Origin: Anaerolineae bacterium
Lineage (GTDB): Bacteria; Chloroflexota; Anaerolineae; Anaerolineales; Anaerolineaceae
Length of the DNA: 35,531 nucleotides
Direction of reading: 5' to 3'
NCBI GenBank assembly: GCA_021287005.1
Contig: JAJTBH010000002.1
Location: forward strand, 1-35,531
Within the stretch, counting starts at the first letter, position 1; each line of letters begins with the position of its first letter. A program made the position numbers and the translations under genes. Of this stretch, positions 23,838 to 32,966 are shown one piece after another. Below the pieces are notes generated by a model. It saw only the letters and a program-made list of their open reading frames with translations. It did not search any database and was not told where the DNA came from.

Positions 23838-26003
23838 CTATTCCTCTTCGTTCCAATCCACATTCATCAACCATTCCTTGCGCGGGCCAACCTCGCTGCC
23901 CATCAGGCGTTCAATCAGCGAACGCGTGGTGTGCAGATCGTCTATGACCATACGCAGGTCGCGCGAAGCGAAATCGGCAACGGTAAGCTGGCGTTCCTCT
24001 GCCTCGCGTACCCTGCTTTTTTTGCCTTTGCCGCCCATTCCCTCCGGCAGCACAAATACGGTTTCGCGCAGTTGTTCAGGGTTCATTTCACCCAAACCTT
24101 TATAACGTTGAATGTTCAACGGATCGTTTTTCCATTCTTTTTCAATTTCGGCGCGTTCTTCTTCACTGTAGGCATATTGCTCCTGGCGGGTCTTGCTGTT
24201 ACGCACCAGGTAAAGCGGAGGGCGTGCCACATAAAAACGCCCCGCTTCAATTACCGGGCGCATGGTGCGCCAGAAAAGAGTCGCCAGCAGGGTGGCAATG
24301 TGGCTTCCATCCACATCGGCATCCACCAACACCGAAACGCGTCCATAGCGCATGGCATCCACGTCGCAATCGGCGCCCACGCCGGTGCCTACGGCAGCAA
24401 TGATGGCGGCAATTTCTTTGTTTTTTAAGATTTCATTGATATTCATCTTTTCCACATTGGGAATCTTGCCGCGCAGGGGCAAAATGGCATGGTAACGCGA
24501 ATCGCGCCCCTGTTTACATGAACCACCGGCCGAATCACCCTCAACCATATAAATGGCGGTGTATTCAATGGGCACCACCGGGTTGCCGCCGCGGCGCTGA
24601 ATATCGGCCAGCTTGCCCAGCACAAATTCACCGGCGTCCATGGCCGATTTTTTAATCACCAGCTTGCGCGCCTGGGCTGCGGCCTCACGCCCGCGGGCAG
24701 CCGCCACGGCCTGGTTGACAATCACTTTGCCCACCGGGATATTTTTTTCAAGATAATCACTCATATAACCATAAGTGCCCGAAAAAACTGGCCCGTGCAC
24801 TTCAGGGCTGGTCAGGCTTTCTTTGGTTTGTGAGAGAAACTGCGGCGTACTCGTCATGGTGATTTTAACCACAGCGGTCAGCCCCAGCAGGGCATCATCT
24901 CCGCGCACATCTTCTTCACCCTTAATTAATTTTTTGGAAGAGGCAAACTGCTTAACGGCCTTGGTCAAACCGCCTTTAAAGGCGGTGACGTGCGTGCCGC
25001 CCAACGGGGTGGGAATGGCATTTACAAACGAATAAATCTGGGTGTCCTCACCGGCATACTGCAAAGCAATTTCGGTTTCAACCGAAGCTTTAATACCTTC
25101 CACCTCAATCTCGCCGCTTTCTTTAAACACAATCGGTTTATGCAGTGGGCTGAGACCTTCGTTAAGGTAAGCCAGATAATCGGATAAACCGTTTTTGGAA
25201 TAATAAATCCTGGTTTCCGGTTTGCTTTCGCGCTGATCCAAAAACTCGATGCGCACGCCCGGGTAAAGATGGGCAATCTGGCGAAAACGGTTATCAAGCC
25301 GGGTGGCATCCCAGGGCACATAATTATCGGGGTCGCGCCACTCCATTTCATGGGCAAACCAGGCGCGGTTGGGGCGAAAACGCAAACTCGTGCCACTGCT
25401 CATTTCAGCATCGGCTTGAACGGTCACTTTTTTGCCGTTGACCTTGAGCGACTGGCAGATTTCCTTGCGCCCGCTGGTAATCAGGGTGGTCTCGGCGTTA
25501 ATCTCGCCCACTTTAGCTCCGCTGGCGTCAAAAATTTCAACCTCGCCTTGCGGAATGCCGCCGTTTTCAAAACGCTGGCGGAAGAACAAACCATGCCGGC
25601 GCACTTCCACCTCAAGATAAGCTGAAAAAGCGTTGGTACATTTTAAACCGATACCGTGCAGACCACCCGAGCTGGAATAAGCCGAATCGTCGCCGCCAAA
25701 TTTGCCCCCGGCGTGCGGTTTAACCAACACCTGGGTTAAGGCGCTCATGGCGCTTACGGGTTTAAAGTCAATGGGAATGCCGCGGCCGGCATCATTAACG
25801 GTAACGGCGCCGTCTCTGGCAATATTTACTTTAATGGTCGAGGCGAACCCGGCCATACATTCGTCCACCGAGTTATCCAGCACCTCAAGCAAAATGTGGT
25901 GCAGCCCGTGCACATTGTTATTACCAATATACATGCCCGGGCGGCGGCGCACCGCTTCAAGGAATTCCAACTCAATAATCTGATCGGCACTATATCTCGT
26001 CAT
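23838..26003 (-). CDS. Type IIA DNA topoisomerase subunit B (GyrB/ParE)
   Basis: The 721-residue ATPase subunit shows the GHKL N-terminus ([40 protein letters not shown]), the transducer domain, and the TOPRIM domain with [17 protein letters not shown] and metal-binding VDADVDGSH. The C-terminus reads [12 protein letters not shown]. The GHKL part differs from ordinary GyrB and ParE at several places (for example [16 protein letters not shown]), so it may be a lineage-specific paralogue. The ATG at 26003 has GGAG about 9 nt upstream. A good promoter lies at 26075-26103, and the gene leads a two-gene operon with subunit A. Confidence 0.95.
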   Translation of the reverse strand: MTRYSADQIIELEFLEAVRRRPGMYIGNNNVHGLHHILLEVLDNSVDECMAGFASTIKVNIARDGAVTVNDAGRGIPIDFKPVSAMSALTQVLVKPHAGGKFGGDDSAYSSSGGLHGIGLKCTNAFSAYLEVEVRRHGLFFRQRFENGGIPQGEVEIFDASGAKVGEINAETTLITSGRKEICQSLKVNGKKVTVQADAEMSSGTSLRFRPNRAWFAHEMEWRDPDNYVPWDATRLDNRFRQIAHLYPGVRIEFLDQRESKPETRIYYSKNGLSDYLAYLNEGLSPLHKPIVFKESGEIEVEGIKASVETEIALQYAGEDTQIYSFVNAIPTPLGGTHVTAFKGGLTKAVKQFASSKKLIKGEEDVRGDDALLGLTAVVKITMTSTPQFLSQTKESLTSPEVHGPVFSGTYGYMSDYLEKNIPVGKVIVNQAVAAARGREAAAQARKLVIKKSAMDAGEFVLGKLADIQRRGGNPVVPIEYTAIYMVEGDSAGGSCKQGRDSRYHAILPLRGKIPNVEKMNINEILKNKEIAAIIAAVGTGVGADCDVDAMRYGRVSVLVDADVDGSHIATLLATLFWRTMRPVIEAGRFYVARPPLYLVRNSKTRQEQYAYSEEERAEIEKEWKNDPLNIQRYKGLGEMNPEQLRETVFVLPEGMGGKGKKSRVREAEERQLTVADFASRDLRMVIDDLHTTRSLIERLMGSEVGPRKEWLMNVDWNEEE

Positions 26004-26074
26004 GCATTTATCTCCATCAAGGTTAAACCGGTGCACACCAACCGCAGCCGGAAATTATTTTACGATATAGAACA

Positions 26075-26103
26075 ATTGTACTACAACGTTTTCATTATTT
26101 CAA
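26075..26103 (-). promoter_or_regulatory. Sigma-70-type promoter of the topoisomerase operon
   Basis: On the minus strand TTGAAA (26098-26103) and TACAAT (26075-26080) are exactly 17 nt apart. The transcript would begin near 26068 and have a 65-nt leader before the subunit B start codon. Confidence 0.65.
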
Positions 26104-26186
26104 TTGGCTTTATAGCCCCCGCAATTATACCGCTTAGCAGCCCACATCTGGCAATTTGTCGGCGCATACACCCCCATTATAAAAGA

Positions 26187-26216
26187 GAACATCCCTTACG
26201 CCGATAAAGGATGTTC
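26187..26216 (-). terminator. Terminator of the 107-aa gene
   Basis: GAACATCC (26187-26194) pairs with 26209-26216. On the minus-strand RNA the stem extends through a U-G wobble to 12 bp with a 6-nt loop and is followed by TCTTTTATAA. Confidence 0.7.
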
Positions 26217-26278
26217 CTTCGTGATACAAAACGGCAATGAATACCGGTAAATTATATTAAAAATTTGCCTCAAAAAAA

Positions 26279-26602
26279 TCAGGCTGCATTTAATTCCGAT
26301 TTACCTGCTTCGCTATAAGCGCGCATACCGGTTACACGTGTGGCCTGTGCATTGGCGCGGACCTGGTCTGCGGCGGCATATACCTGGCGGCTTTCATTTT
26401 GTTGTAATTTATCCAACAACTGTGCGCCTTGCGCCCGGCTTTCATTTTCGCCGACCTGCATCCGGCGCGATTCGAGGGCTTCGGTTGTTTTGTTTTCATT
26501 TTGTTCCGGCGCCGTCTGTGTTTTTGGTTTCACCTGGCCGACGCCATTATTTGCTAAAGCGGCATTTGCCTGTGACACATTCATATTAACTGAACCAATC
26601 AT
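26279..26602 (-). CDS. Uncharacterised 107-residue Ala/Gln/Asn-rich protein
   Basis: I do not recognise the family. The protein has no Cys, Trp or Phe, no signal peptide and no membrane segment. It is rich in Ala, Gln, Asn and Glu. The N-terminal part (about 1-40) looks disordered and the rest helical, with EALESRRMQVGENESRAQGA and LLDKLQQNESRQVYAAADQ having heptad-like spacing. GAGG lies 4 nt before the ATG at 26602; a second ATG at residue 7 is possible. That the gene is real is strongly supported by a perfect consensus promoter upstream and a hairpin terminator downstream, making it a monocistronic, probably well-expressed unit. It is divergent from the Hsp20 genes. Confidence 0.72.
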   Translation of the reverse strand: MIGSVNMNVSQANAALANNGVGQVKPKTQTAPEQNENKTTEALESRRMQVGENESRAQGAQLLDKLQQNESRQVYAAADQVRANAQATRVTGMRAYSEAGKSELNAA

Positions 26603-26649
26603 AATACCTCACACTTAGACCCAATAATTAGACTTGTTTTATCAAAATT

Positions 26650-26678
26650 ATTATAGGACGCCCCTTCGGGCCTGTCAA
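26650..26678 (-). promoter_or_regulatory. Consensus sigma-70 promoter of the 107-aa gene
   Basis: The minus strand reads TTGACA (26673-26678), a 17-nt spacer and TATAAT (26650-26655), matching both hexamer consensus sequences exactly. The spacer contains a GC-rich dyad (GCCC/GGGC near 26660-26670) that could be a repressor site. The start point would be near 26643. Confidence 0.8.
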
Positions 26679-26865
26679 CTTACAGAACCGTTAGGAAAGA
26701 GTAATGAAACGCCCAAATGCCATGTATACAATCCTCTAATATTCCTTTTTTGTTTTTCTTATAGATCGTTATCAAAAATCTTATCGACCCGGCATAGAAT
26801 AAACATTGTAAAAACATTAACCCAATAACCATAACCTGATGGAAAAATAACAGGAGGTAAAAATT

Positions 26866-27297
26866 ATGTTTAGATATTATGTTCCCCCAACTTTCCGCGA
26901 CCTTGACCGAATGCAGCGCCGCATGGAACGTATGATGAATGCTTTTTCACCCTACAACAATGAGCCCGCCGGTTACCCGGCCCTGAATGTATGGGTCAAG
27001 GATGACGATATGATCGTCACCGCCGAACTGCCCGGTTTCACCCCGGAATCAATCAACCTGTCGGTGATGGGCAACAACCTGACCCTCAGCGGCAGCCGCG
27101 CCGAAGAGGATCTGCCCGAAGGCGCCAAATATCATCGCCGCGAATGCGTTAGTGGTGAATTCAACCGCACCATTCGCCTGCCCTACAATATTGACCCCGA
27201 AAAAGTGGAAGCCTCTTTTGATAAGGGCCTTTTAACCATCAAACTGGCCCGCGCCGAAGCGGATAAACCGCGCAAAATTAATATCAAATCAAATTAA
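26866..27297 (+). CDS. Hsp20 small heat-shock protein, copy 1
   Basis: This 143-residue ATP-independent holdase has a short N-terminal arm with FRDLDRMQRRMERMM and an alpha-crystallin domain (about 40-135) containing AELPGFTPESINLSV and the family signature ASFDKGLLTIKL. It ends with an I-x-I-like INI for oligomer contacts. It should bind unfolding proteins in the cytoplasm during heat or other stress. AGGAGGT lies 7 nt before the ATG. It leads a tandem of three Hsp20 genes. No CIRCE or other recognised heat-shock operator was found upstream. Confidence 0.95.
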   Translation: MFRYYVPPTFRDLDRMQRRMERMMNAFSPYNNEPAGYPALNVWVKDDDMIVTAELPGFTPESINLSVMGNNLTLSGSRAEEDLPEGAKYHRRECVSGEFNRTIRLPYNIDPEKVEASFDKGLLTIKLARAEADKPRKINIKSN

Positions 27298-27313
27298 TTA
27301 GAGGAGGTATGCC

Positions 27314-27718
27314 ATGACTGACAAAAATCTTGATGTAACCAAACAGGAAGTGGATATGGCTGAGGGCGTTGAACGTACGCGCTCCCGCCGGGCATATATT
27401 CCGGCAGCCAGCATCTATGAAAGTGAAGACAAAGTGGTGGTCGTCGCCGATTTACCCGGTGTGGATGAACAGGCCGTCGACATCACCCTTGAGAAAAACG
27501 AATTAACCATCAGCGCTTACGTTGAAGCGCGCCAGCCCGAAGGCTATACTCTGGCCTATGCCGAATACGAATCCGGCGATTATCGCCGCACTTTCATCCT
27601 CTCGGATGAAGTAGATCGCGACAATATTGAAGCCAGTGTTAAAGACGGCGTCTTGCGCCTGGTTTTACCCAAAGCGCCCGACTTTAAAGCCCGCAAGATT
27701 ATGGTCAAAGCGGGATAA
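27314..27718 (+). CDS. Hsp20 small heat-shock protein, copy 2
   Basis: This 134-residue alpha-crystallin-domain protein begins 16 nt after the first copy, with GAGGAGGT before the ATG, so the two are co-transcribed. Core motifs are VADLPGVDEQAVDITLE and the signature ASVKDGVLRLVLPK. It lacks the arginine-rich N-terminal arm of copy 1 and instead has an acidic start with an RTRSRR patch. The proteins are divergent rather than recent duplicates, so mixed oligomers or different clients are possible. Confidence 0.94.
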   Translation: MTDKNLDVTKQEVDMAEGVERTRSRRAYIPAASIYESEDKVVVVADLPGVDEQAVDITLEKNELTISAYVEARQPEGYTLAYAEYESGDYRRTFILSDEVDRDNIEASVKDGVLRLVLPKAPDFKARKIMVKAG

Positions 27719-27730
27719 AACAGAAAATAA

Positions 27731-27765
27731 CGTGCCGGTCGGAAAAGTTTATTCCGACCGGCACG
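27731..27765. terminator. Hairpin between Hsp20 copies 2 and 3
   Basis: A perfect 14-bp GC-rich stem (27731-27744 with 27752-27765) has a 7-nt loop. No U-run follows, so it may attenuate or protect the upstream mRNA rather than fully terminate. Confidence 0.55.
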
Positions 27766-27800
27766 ATCAATCGAATTTTATCAAAAGGAGGTAGGTTACC

Positions 27801-28307
27801 ATGACACTCAATCATCTCATTCCCTGGAAACGATCAGAGAAATTGCCAGTACGCAGACAGGAGGCTGACTCATTCCTTCAATTGCGAGACGAAATGGATC
27901 GCATGTTTGAGAGCTTTTTTGAACCCCCCTGGAGCCTGCGTCCATTCGAGCCGTTTGAATCCAACTTTTCCGGCTTTATGCCCAGCCTGGACGTCAATGA
28001 AACCGACAAGGACATTAATGTTACGATTGAATTACCCGGCCTGGAAGACAAAGACATTCAACTTTCCCTGGAAAATAATGTTTTGACCGTTAGCGGTGAG
28101 AAAAAATTTGAAAAACAGGAAAAGAAAAACAACTTCCATCGGCTGGAACGTTCCTACGGTTCCTTCAGCCGCCAGGTGGCCTTGCCCTGCGATGTTGATG
28201 AAGACCGCGTTTCCGCCGTCTTTAAGAATGGCATTCTGAACATCAGCCTGCCCAAATTGCAGGCCAACAGCTCGCAAAATAAACGCATTGTCGTTAAACG
28301 CGGCTAA
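27801..28307 (+). CDS. Hsp20 small heat-shock protein, copy 3
   Basis: The longest of the three, at 168 residues, it has an N-terminal arm with LRDEMDRMFESFFEPPW, typical of class A bacterial Hsp20, then VTIELPGLEDKDIQLSLE and the signature AVFKNGILNISLPK. The C-terminus is KRIVVKRG. AAGGAGGT lies 8 nt before the ATG. It is separated from copy 2 by 82 nt and a strong hairpin, so its level may be set separately. A strong terminator follows. Confidence 0.95.
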   Translation: MTLNHLIPWKRSEKLPVRRQEADSFLQLRDEMDRMFESFFEPPWSLRPFEPFESNFSGFMPSLDVNETDKDINVTIELPGLEDKDIQLSLENNVLTVSGEKKFEKQEKKNNFHRLERSYGSFSRQVALPCDVDEDRVSAVFKNGILNISLPKLQANSSQNKRIVVKRG

Positions 28308-28330
28308 AAGCCGGTCACAAAACGAACAAA

Positions 28331-28365
28331 AACAATCCGCCCGGTCATCGGGCGGATTGTTTTAT
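28331..28365. terminator. Terminator after the Hsp20 cluster
   Basis: A 13-bp perfect stem (28331-28343 with 28349-28361) closes a 5-nt loop and is followed by TTTTAT. It also faces the convergent end of the sugar operon, with an A-run on the other side. Confidence 0.88.
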
Positions 28366-28381
28366 AAAAGCATTTTAAAGT

Positions 28382-29197
28382 CTAGCGAGTTTTGCGGAAC
28401 GAATTTACCTTGTCCATAAAAAGTTTAACCCGGTTTTCGTCAACATGATTTTCAAATTTACCATCATATTTAAAGGTTGTACCGACCACGGCGCCGTCGG
28501 CAATACTTAACTGCTCAACCACATTATCCAGGCGTACGCCCGTGTTGGCAAACACCACCGTATCGGGCACAGCCTTTTTCACTCTGCTTAACACATTGGC
28601 GTCGGTCTGCGCGCCGGCTGTCAGGCCGGAAACGCACAGGGCATCGGGACGATGGTTAAACACGGTGGTTTTGGCAATTTCATCAATTTCGCGTTCGGCC
28701 AGATACTTGGCCGCTTCAGGCACGATATTAAAAAACAGTTTAACCTCTTCGGCATGAATGGCATGTTGGTGGCGCACAATTTCGCCGCAATTCGGATTCC
28801 AGAGTCCAAAATCGCTGGCATAAACGCCCGAGAAAATTTCGCGCACAAATTTGCCGCCCGTGGCAACCGCCAGGTCCAGCGAGGCTTTGGGGTCCCACAA
28901 TACATTAACGCCAAATGGAATACGAATTTCTCCCAATAATTCGCCAATTACCCGTGCCATGCAGGCCACGGTAACGGTCGGCACCGTGGTCAGGTAAGGC
29001 ATGCTGAACTCGTTTGAAAACATGACTGCATCCACACCGCCATTTTGCAGAGCCATCAGGTCTTTACGCGCCCATTCAATTACTTCTTTCATACCGGTCT
29101 TTGAGTTGTAATAGGGGTCACCCGGCAAAGAACCCAGGTGACACATGGCAATAATTGGTTTTTCAACATTAAAAATTTCTTTAATACAATTTCCCAT
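28382..29197 (-). CDS. BtpA/SgcQ-family TIM-barrel protein
   Basis: This 271-residue protein matches the BtpA/SgcQ family throughout: IIAMCHLGSLPGDPYY, GVDAVMFSNEFSMPYL, FGVNVLWDPKASLDLAVATG, ALCVSGLTAGAQTD and VFANTGVRLDNVVEQL. It is predicted to be a TIM barrel with a phosphate-binding end (DGAVVGTTFK). The cyanobacterial member affects photosystem I stability, and SgcQ lies in an E. coli carbohydrate locus; no reaction is firmly known to me. Here it is the last gene of a sugar importer/kinase operon, which favours a lyase, epimerase or aldolase acting on a phosphorylated sugar. GGAGA lies 7 nt before the ATG at 29197. Confidence 0.88.
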   Translation of the reverse strand: MGNCIKEIFNVEKPIIAMCHLGSLPGDPYYNSKTGMKEVIEWARKDLMALQNGGVDAVMFSNEFSMPYLTTVPTVTVACMARVIGELLGEIRIPFGVNVLWDPKASLDLAVATGGKFVREIFSGVYASDFGLWNPNCGEIVRHQHAIHAEEVKLFFNIVPEAAKYLAEREIDEIAKTTVFNHRPDALCVSGLTAGAQTDANVLSRVKKAVPDTVVFANTGVRLDNVVEQLSIADGAVVGTTFKYDGKFENHVDENRVKLFMDKVNSFRKTR

Positions 29198-29242
29198 TTT
29201 TTCTCTCCACAAATCTAAATTAAAATAAATTCTTAAAACTTT

Positions 29243-30778
29243 TTAAGCCATTAAAGAATCTGATAACCGATGCATTAAAGGTTTGGTCGTTTCATACAAA
29301 TCGCGGAAAATCTGATAATTAAGTTCATACAATTTGCCCGCTTCCGGGTTGGGTCGAATTTCCTGCTTTACCTTCACCCACTGGTTAATCTGCGAAAGAT
29401 TCTGGTATAAACCCACGCCGGTGGCTGCCAAAAAAGCATCCCCATAACTGGCCCCAATTTGCTGATCCGGAATGGTCAGGGTTATGCCGCATACGTCCGC
29501 AACAATCTGCATCCATAATGGGTTTTTGGTTCCGCCACCCACCGCCAGAATACGTTTTGGAGAAACACCCTCTTTAGCCATTTCTTCAAAATTATGCCGA
29601 ATGCCAAAAGCCACCCCTTCCAGAATGGCGCGGTAAATATCGGCACGTGTATGGCTGAGGCTCAAACCAAACCAGACACCTTTGGCCCGTGGGTCATGGA
29701 TGGGCGTACGTTCGCCCTCAAAATACGGCAGGCTAATTAAACCCTTTGCTCCGATCGGCGATTCAGCAGCCATTTTGGCCAATTCTGCAAATGTATTTTC
29801 GCCGCCTTGCAATTCATTTTTGACTTCCAGTTGCGCAAACTGATTACGGAACCAGGTGGTCAGGCTGCCGGATGTAGACATGCCGCCCAAAAAGGCAAAA
29901 CTGTCCGCTTCCAAAAAATTTGAACTCCAAAATTTTTGGGTCTTTACCAGGCTGGCAGTTTTCATAATGAAGAAAATACTGCTGCCAAACATTAACATCA
30001 TATCGCCCACATCGGCCACGCCGGTGCTGAGGGCTTCAGCGGCGGCATCGGTGGTTCCGGCCACAACCGGGGTTCCTTCAGCCAGACCGGTTTCCCTGGC
30101 TGCATCGGCGCTGACTCTGCCCACAATTTCGTGGCTCCAATAGGCCTGCGGCAGCCTTTCAAGGGGGGTTATTAATTCAGCCGCGTTATCCAGCCATTTA
30201 CGCTGGTAGACATCATACAGCGGGCAGTAACCCCCGGCCGTGTAAATATCAATGGTGGCCTGACCGGTTAATTTATGCACCAGGTATGCCTCACTGGTTA
30301 AAAACCAGCGCGTTCTGGCATATATTTCGGGCTCATTGTTGCGAATCCACAACACTTTGGGCCCGGAAGCCTGTGAACTTAAGCGTGAACCGCTTATTTT
30401 AAAGATTTCCGACTCTCCCAATTCCTTTTCAAGATATTCAATCTCTTTTCCGGCCCGGCTGTCAATGCCATACAAAATACCGGGTCGCAGGGCATGCCCT
30501 TCCGCATCTATCGGCAACACGCAGGATCCAATCGCACTGGTTCCTATTCCCAAAATCTGGTTGGATGGCACAGCGCTTTTTTGCAGCAAGTTTTTAACAA
30601 TCTCAACAAAATCATGCCACCAAACCTTATCGGCATCATGCTCAAAAAAGCCGGGTTTGGGTTTATCCATGCCGTGCTCCACCGTATGGCTGTTTAATAC
30701 AACACCATCTGCCGTAACCAGAACGCCTTTTGAAGAATAAGTTCCGATATCAACACCGATCAAATATCCTTTTGCCAT
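29243..30778 (-). CDS. FGGY-family carbohydrate kinase (xylulokinase-like)
   Basis: The 511-residue kinase has the N-terminal phosphate-1 motif IGVDIGTYSSKGVLV, the catalytic-base region VVAGTTDAAAEA, the FGGY signature region (GARGL-like IGAKGLISLPYFEGERTP, LSLSHTRADIYRAILEGVAFG) and the adenosine site AVGGGTKNPLW. It should phosphorylate a sugar, polyol or ketose with ATP. FGGY members use many substrates (xylulose, ribulose, glycerol, fuculose, autoinducer-2), and none can be chosen from sequence. GAGGG lies 7 nt before the ATG. It lies between the M29-like hydrolase and the BtpA-family gene in the importer operon, so it probably acts on the imported compound. Confidence 0.92.
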   Translation of the reverse strand: MAKGYLIGVDIGTYSSKGVLVTADGVVLNSHTVEHGMDKPKPGFFEHDADKVWWHDFVEIVKNLLQKSAVPSNQILGIGTSAIGSCVLPIDAEGHALRPGILYGIDSRAGKEIEYLEKELGESEIFKISGSRLSSQASGPKVLWIRNNEPEIYARTRWFLTSEAYLVHKLTGQATIDIYTAGGYCPLYDVYQRKWLDNAAELITPLERLPQAYWSHEIVGRVSADAARETGLAEGTPVVAGTTDAAAEALSTGVADVGDMMLMFGSSIFFIMKTASLVKTQKFWSSNFLEADSFAFLGGMSTSGSLTTWFRNQFAQLEVKNELQGGENTFAELAKMAAESPIGAKGLISLPYFEGERTPIHDPRAKGVWFGLSLSHTRADIYRAILEGVAFGIRHNFEEMAKEGVSPKRILAVGGGTKNPLWMQIVADVCGITLTIPDQQIGASYGDAFLAATGVGLYQNLSQINQWVKVKQEIRPNPEAGKLYELNYQIFRDLYETTKPLMHRLSDSLMA

Positions 30779-30803
30779 GTTTTTACCCTCAAGATTTTAT
30801 TTA

Positions 30804-31871
30804 TTAAATCAGGAACTTGCCTTTTTGATAAATCAATTTATCATCCAGGTAAATCTCACCTTCCTGGCGCATATCTTTCACAATATCCCAGTGAATGGAA
30901 GATTGATTGGTGCCACCCACTTTCGGGTAGGCCCTGCCCAACGCAACATGGATGGTTCCATCAATTTTTTCATCCAACAAAATATCTTTGCTGAAAAACT
31001 TTAATTCCGGATTGGTGCCGATGGCAAATTCGCCAATCAGACTGGCGCCGGGGTCGGTATTAATCACGGACAGCAAAAAATCTTGATTGGTGGAAGATGA
31101 AGCCTCCACCAGTTTTCCCATTTCCCAGCGCAAACGAATATCGTGCATCAATCGCCCGCCCAACACGCCGGGGAAGTCAAAATAAATATAACCGTCAATC
31201 GTGCTTTCTACCGGCGCCGTTTCTATTTCACCATCGGGCATATTCCAACCGCCATCGGCCACATCCCATACACGCCCTTTGAACGAAAAGCTCAGATCGG
31301 TGCCCTTACCGACCACGCGAATGCGTTCGCCCTTATCCAGCACTTCGGCCCATTGCCGCCATTTTTTGCCACAGGCCGGCCAATCCAACAGACAGGCATT
31401 AAAGAACATATCCATCATGGTTTCTTCATCCACACCGGCCTGGCTTGCCAGCGCCGCATTGGGCACACGCAATAAACACCAGCGTGTTTTTTGCCAGCGC
31501 ATGGTTGAAATTTTACCCATTGCCTTACGGAACAGAGAAAGTTTATCGGCCTCGACATCCCAAAAAACATCCAGGTTATGAGCACCGCGCAAACCAAAAT
31601 AAACGTCGGCCCATTCCATGCCATAGGCTTCAATTTCCGGCACCCACCCAATCTGATCACGATTGCCATGCTTAAGCACCAGCCTGTTTAACTCTTCTGA
31701 CAGAAACTGCACCTGGGGATACGCCCCGGCTTTAATACAGGCTTCATAAATAGCATGCACCAGGGGATATGTTTCCAGTTCCACAAATGCAATCATCACT
31801 TTTTCGCCCGGTTTAACCACGGCCGAATGATTAACCAGAAGATCCCCTAACTGAGCCCATCTTTTATCCAT
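30804..31871 (-). CDS. M29-family metallo-aminopeptidase-like protein
   Basis: The 355-residue protein aligns with M29 aminopeptidases (AmpS/PepS, aminopeptidase T): an N-terminal Rossmann-like half (LLVNHSAVVKPGEKVMI) and a C-terminal catalytic half. The metal-ligand motifs NMPDGEI, GEFAIGTNP, GTIHVALGRAY and SSIHWDIVKDM appear intact, so it should be an active two-metal enzyme. It is shorter than the roughly 400-410 residues common in the family. Its place between a sugar-type permease gene (28-nt gap) and an FGGY kinase (25-nt gap) is unusual for a peptidase and suggests it cleaves an amide or amino-acyl group of the imported compound. That is inference. GGAGG lies 7 nt before the ATG. Confidence 0.88.
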   Translation of the reverse strand: MDKRWAQLGDLLVNHSAVVKPGEKVMIAFVELETYPLVHAIYEACIKAGAYPQVQFLSEELNRLVLKHGNRDQIGWVPEIEAYGMEWADVYFGLRGAHNLDVFWDVEADKLSLFRKAMGKISTMRWQKTRWCLLRVPNAALASQAGVDEETMMDMFFNACLLDWPACGKKWRQWAEVLDKGERIRVVGKGTDLSFSFKGRVWDVADGGWNMPDGEIETAPVESTIDGYIYFDFPGVLGGRLMHDIRLRWEMGKLVEASSSTNQDFLLSVINTDPGASLIGEFAIGTNPELKFFSKDILLDEKIDGTIHVALGRAYPKVGGTNQSSIHWDIVKDMRQEGEIYLDDKLIYQKGKFLI

Positions 31872-31899
31872 CTTATCGCCTCCAGATCATAGGATTGAA

Positions 31900-32937
31900 T
31901 CATCTCTGCATTTTTCGATCATGCAGGAAATAATTAAGTACAAAAATAAAAATCATCAAAATCCCCCAGGAAAAGTCTTTAAAGAAGGAACTGCCGCGCA
32001 TGCCCATCAGGAACATATGAAAACCGGTCGACAGAACCTGTAAAATAACGATGGCAATAAATATATTTAACACACTGCCAAAGCCGGGAATAATATTGGC
32101 CAGAACACAGATTAATATGGTCAACATAACAAAAGTGGTTGCCCCGTATTCATATGCAGCCGACATGGTGCGGCTCATGGTTAAAACGCCGGTAACGGAA
32201 GCAAAAATACCGCTAATGATATAAATCTTCATTAATACGGCTTTATTATTAATTCCCGAAAAATTGGATGCAATCGGGTTGGTGCCCATCATACGCACCT
32301 GAAAGCCAAAAGGAGTCTGGAACAACAATATATAGGTAAGCAGGGTGACGCATAAAAACACTATAAACGGGATGGGAATTCCCAGAAAACTTTGAGAGCC
32401 GATCACCGATAGTTGGTCCGGAAACCCGGTTACAGTGGCGCCTTTTGTCAGACCGGTTGAGATGCCTGTAAAAAATGTCATGGTTGCCAATGTCGCCAGA
32501 ATCGGCGGCACGCCCACATACCCCACCAGCAATCCGTTTACAACACCGGTAATTGCACCAACTACCAGGGCGATAAACAGAGCGAGGATGACGAATAAAC
32601 CCATCTGCTCGGGAGAAACATCCTTTGGAACAATTTTCACCAAAAAAAGACCGGCCAAAACCGCCGACAGGTTGGACGTGGCATTAATCGACAGGTTAAT
32701 CCCCCCGGTCAAAGTTGGAATCATCATCGCCAGGGTTAATATGCCAATTTCCGGAAGCTGAAAAGCCATGGTGCTGATGCTGCGATTTGAAAGAAAATTA
32801 TCTTCCGTGACTCCAAAAAAGATAACCAGCACTGCAAAAACGCCCAATAATAAAAGAGTTTGGCCATCTACTTGAAAATACTTTTTCAGTGCGTTGAAGC
32901 CCTTACCGGTATTAGACAGAGACATTTTAGAATTCAT
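31900..32937 (-). CDS. Sugar ABC importer permease 2 (RbsC/LsrD-like)
   Basis: This inner-membrane protein of about 345 residues has 8-10 hydrophobic segments of the BPD_transp_2 (RbsC) family, with the signature stretch ISTMAFQLPEIGILTLAMMI near the start and LTGGINLSINATSNLSA. I start at the ATG at 32937, with AGGA about 9 nt upstream, rather than a TTG at 32970 that overlaps the preceding stop codon. It is paired with the next permease, indicating a heterodimeric channel as in autoinducer-2 or rhamnose importers. Confidence 0.9.
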   Translation of the reverse strand: MNSKMSLSNTGKGFNALKKYFQVDGQTLLLLGVFAVLVIFFGVTEDNFLSNRSISTMAFQLPEIGILTLAMMIPTLTGGINLSINATSNLSAVLAGLFLVKIVPKDVSPEQMGLFVILALFIALVVGAITGVVNGLLVGYVGVPPILATLATMTFFTGISTGLTKGATVTGFPDQLSVIGSQSFLGIPIPFIVFLCVTLLTYILLFQTPFGFQVRMMGTNPIASNFSGINNKAVLMKIYIISGIFASVTGVLTMSRTMSAAYEYGATTFVMLTILICVLANIIPGFGSVLNIFIAIVILQVLSTGFHMFLMGMRGSSFFKDFSWGILMIFIFVLNYFLHDRKMQR

Positions 32938-32966
32938 AATTTTTTCCTGTTCCCGATTGGTGAAAG

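Noticed and set aside
23778-24428. 216-residue open frame on the plus strand across the topoisomerase A/B junction
   Set aside because: It overlaps two certain genes in antisense and its sequence shows no domain pattern.
26603-26865. Heat-shock operator (CIRCE) or clear promoter upstream of the first Hsp20 gene
   Set aside because: No TTAGCACTC-N9-GAGTGCTAA dyad is present, and candidate -35/-10 pairs for the plus strand were all weak.
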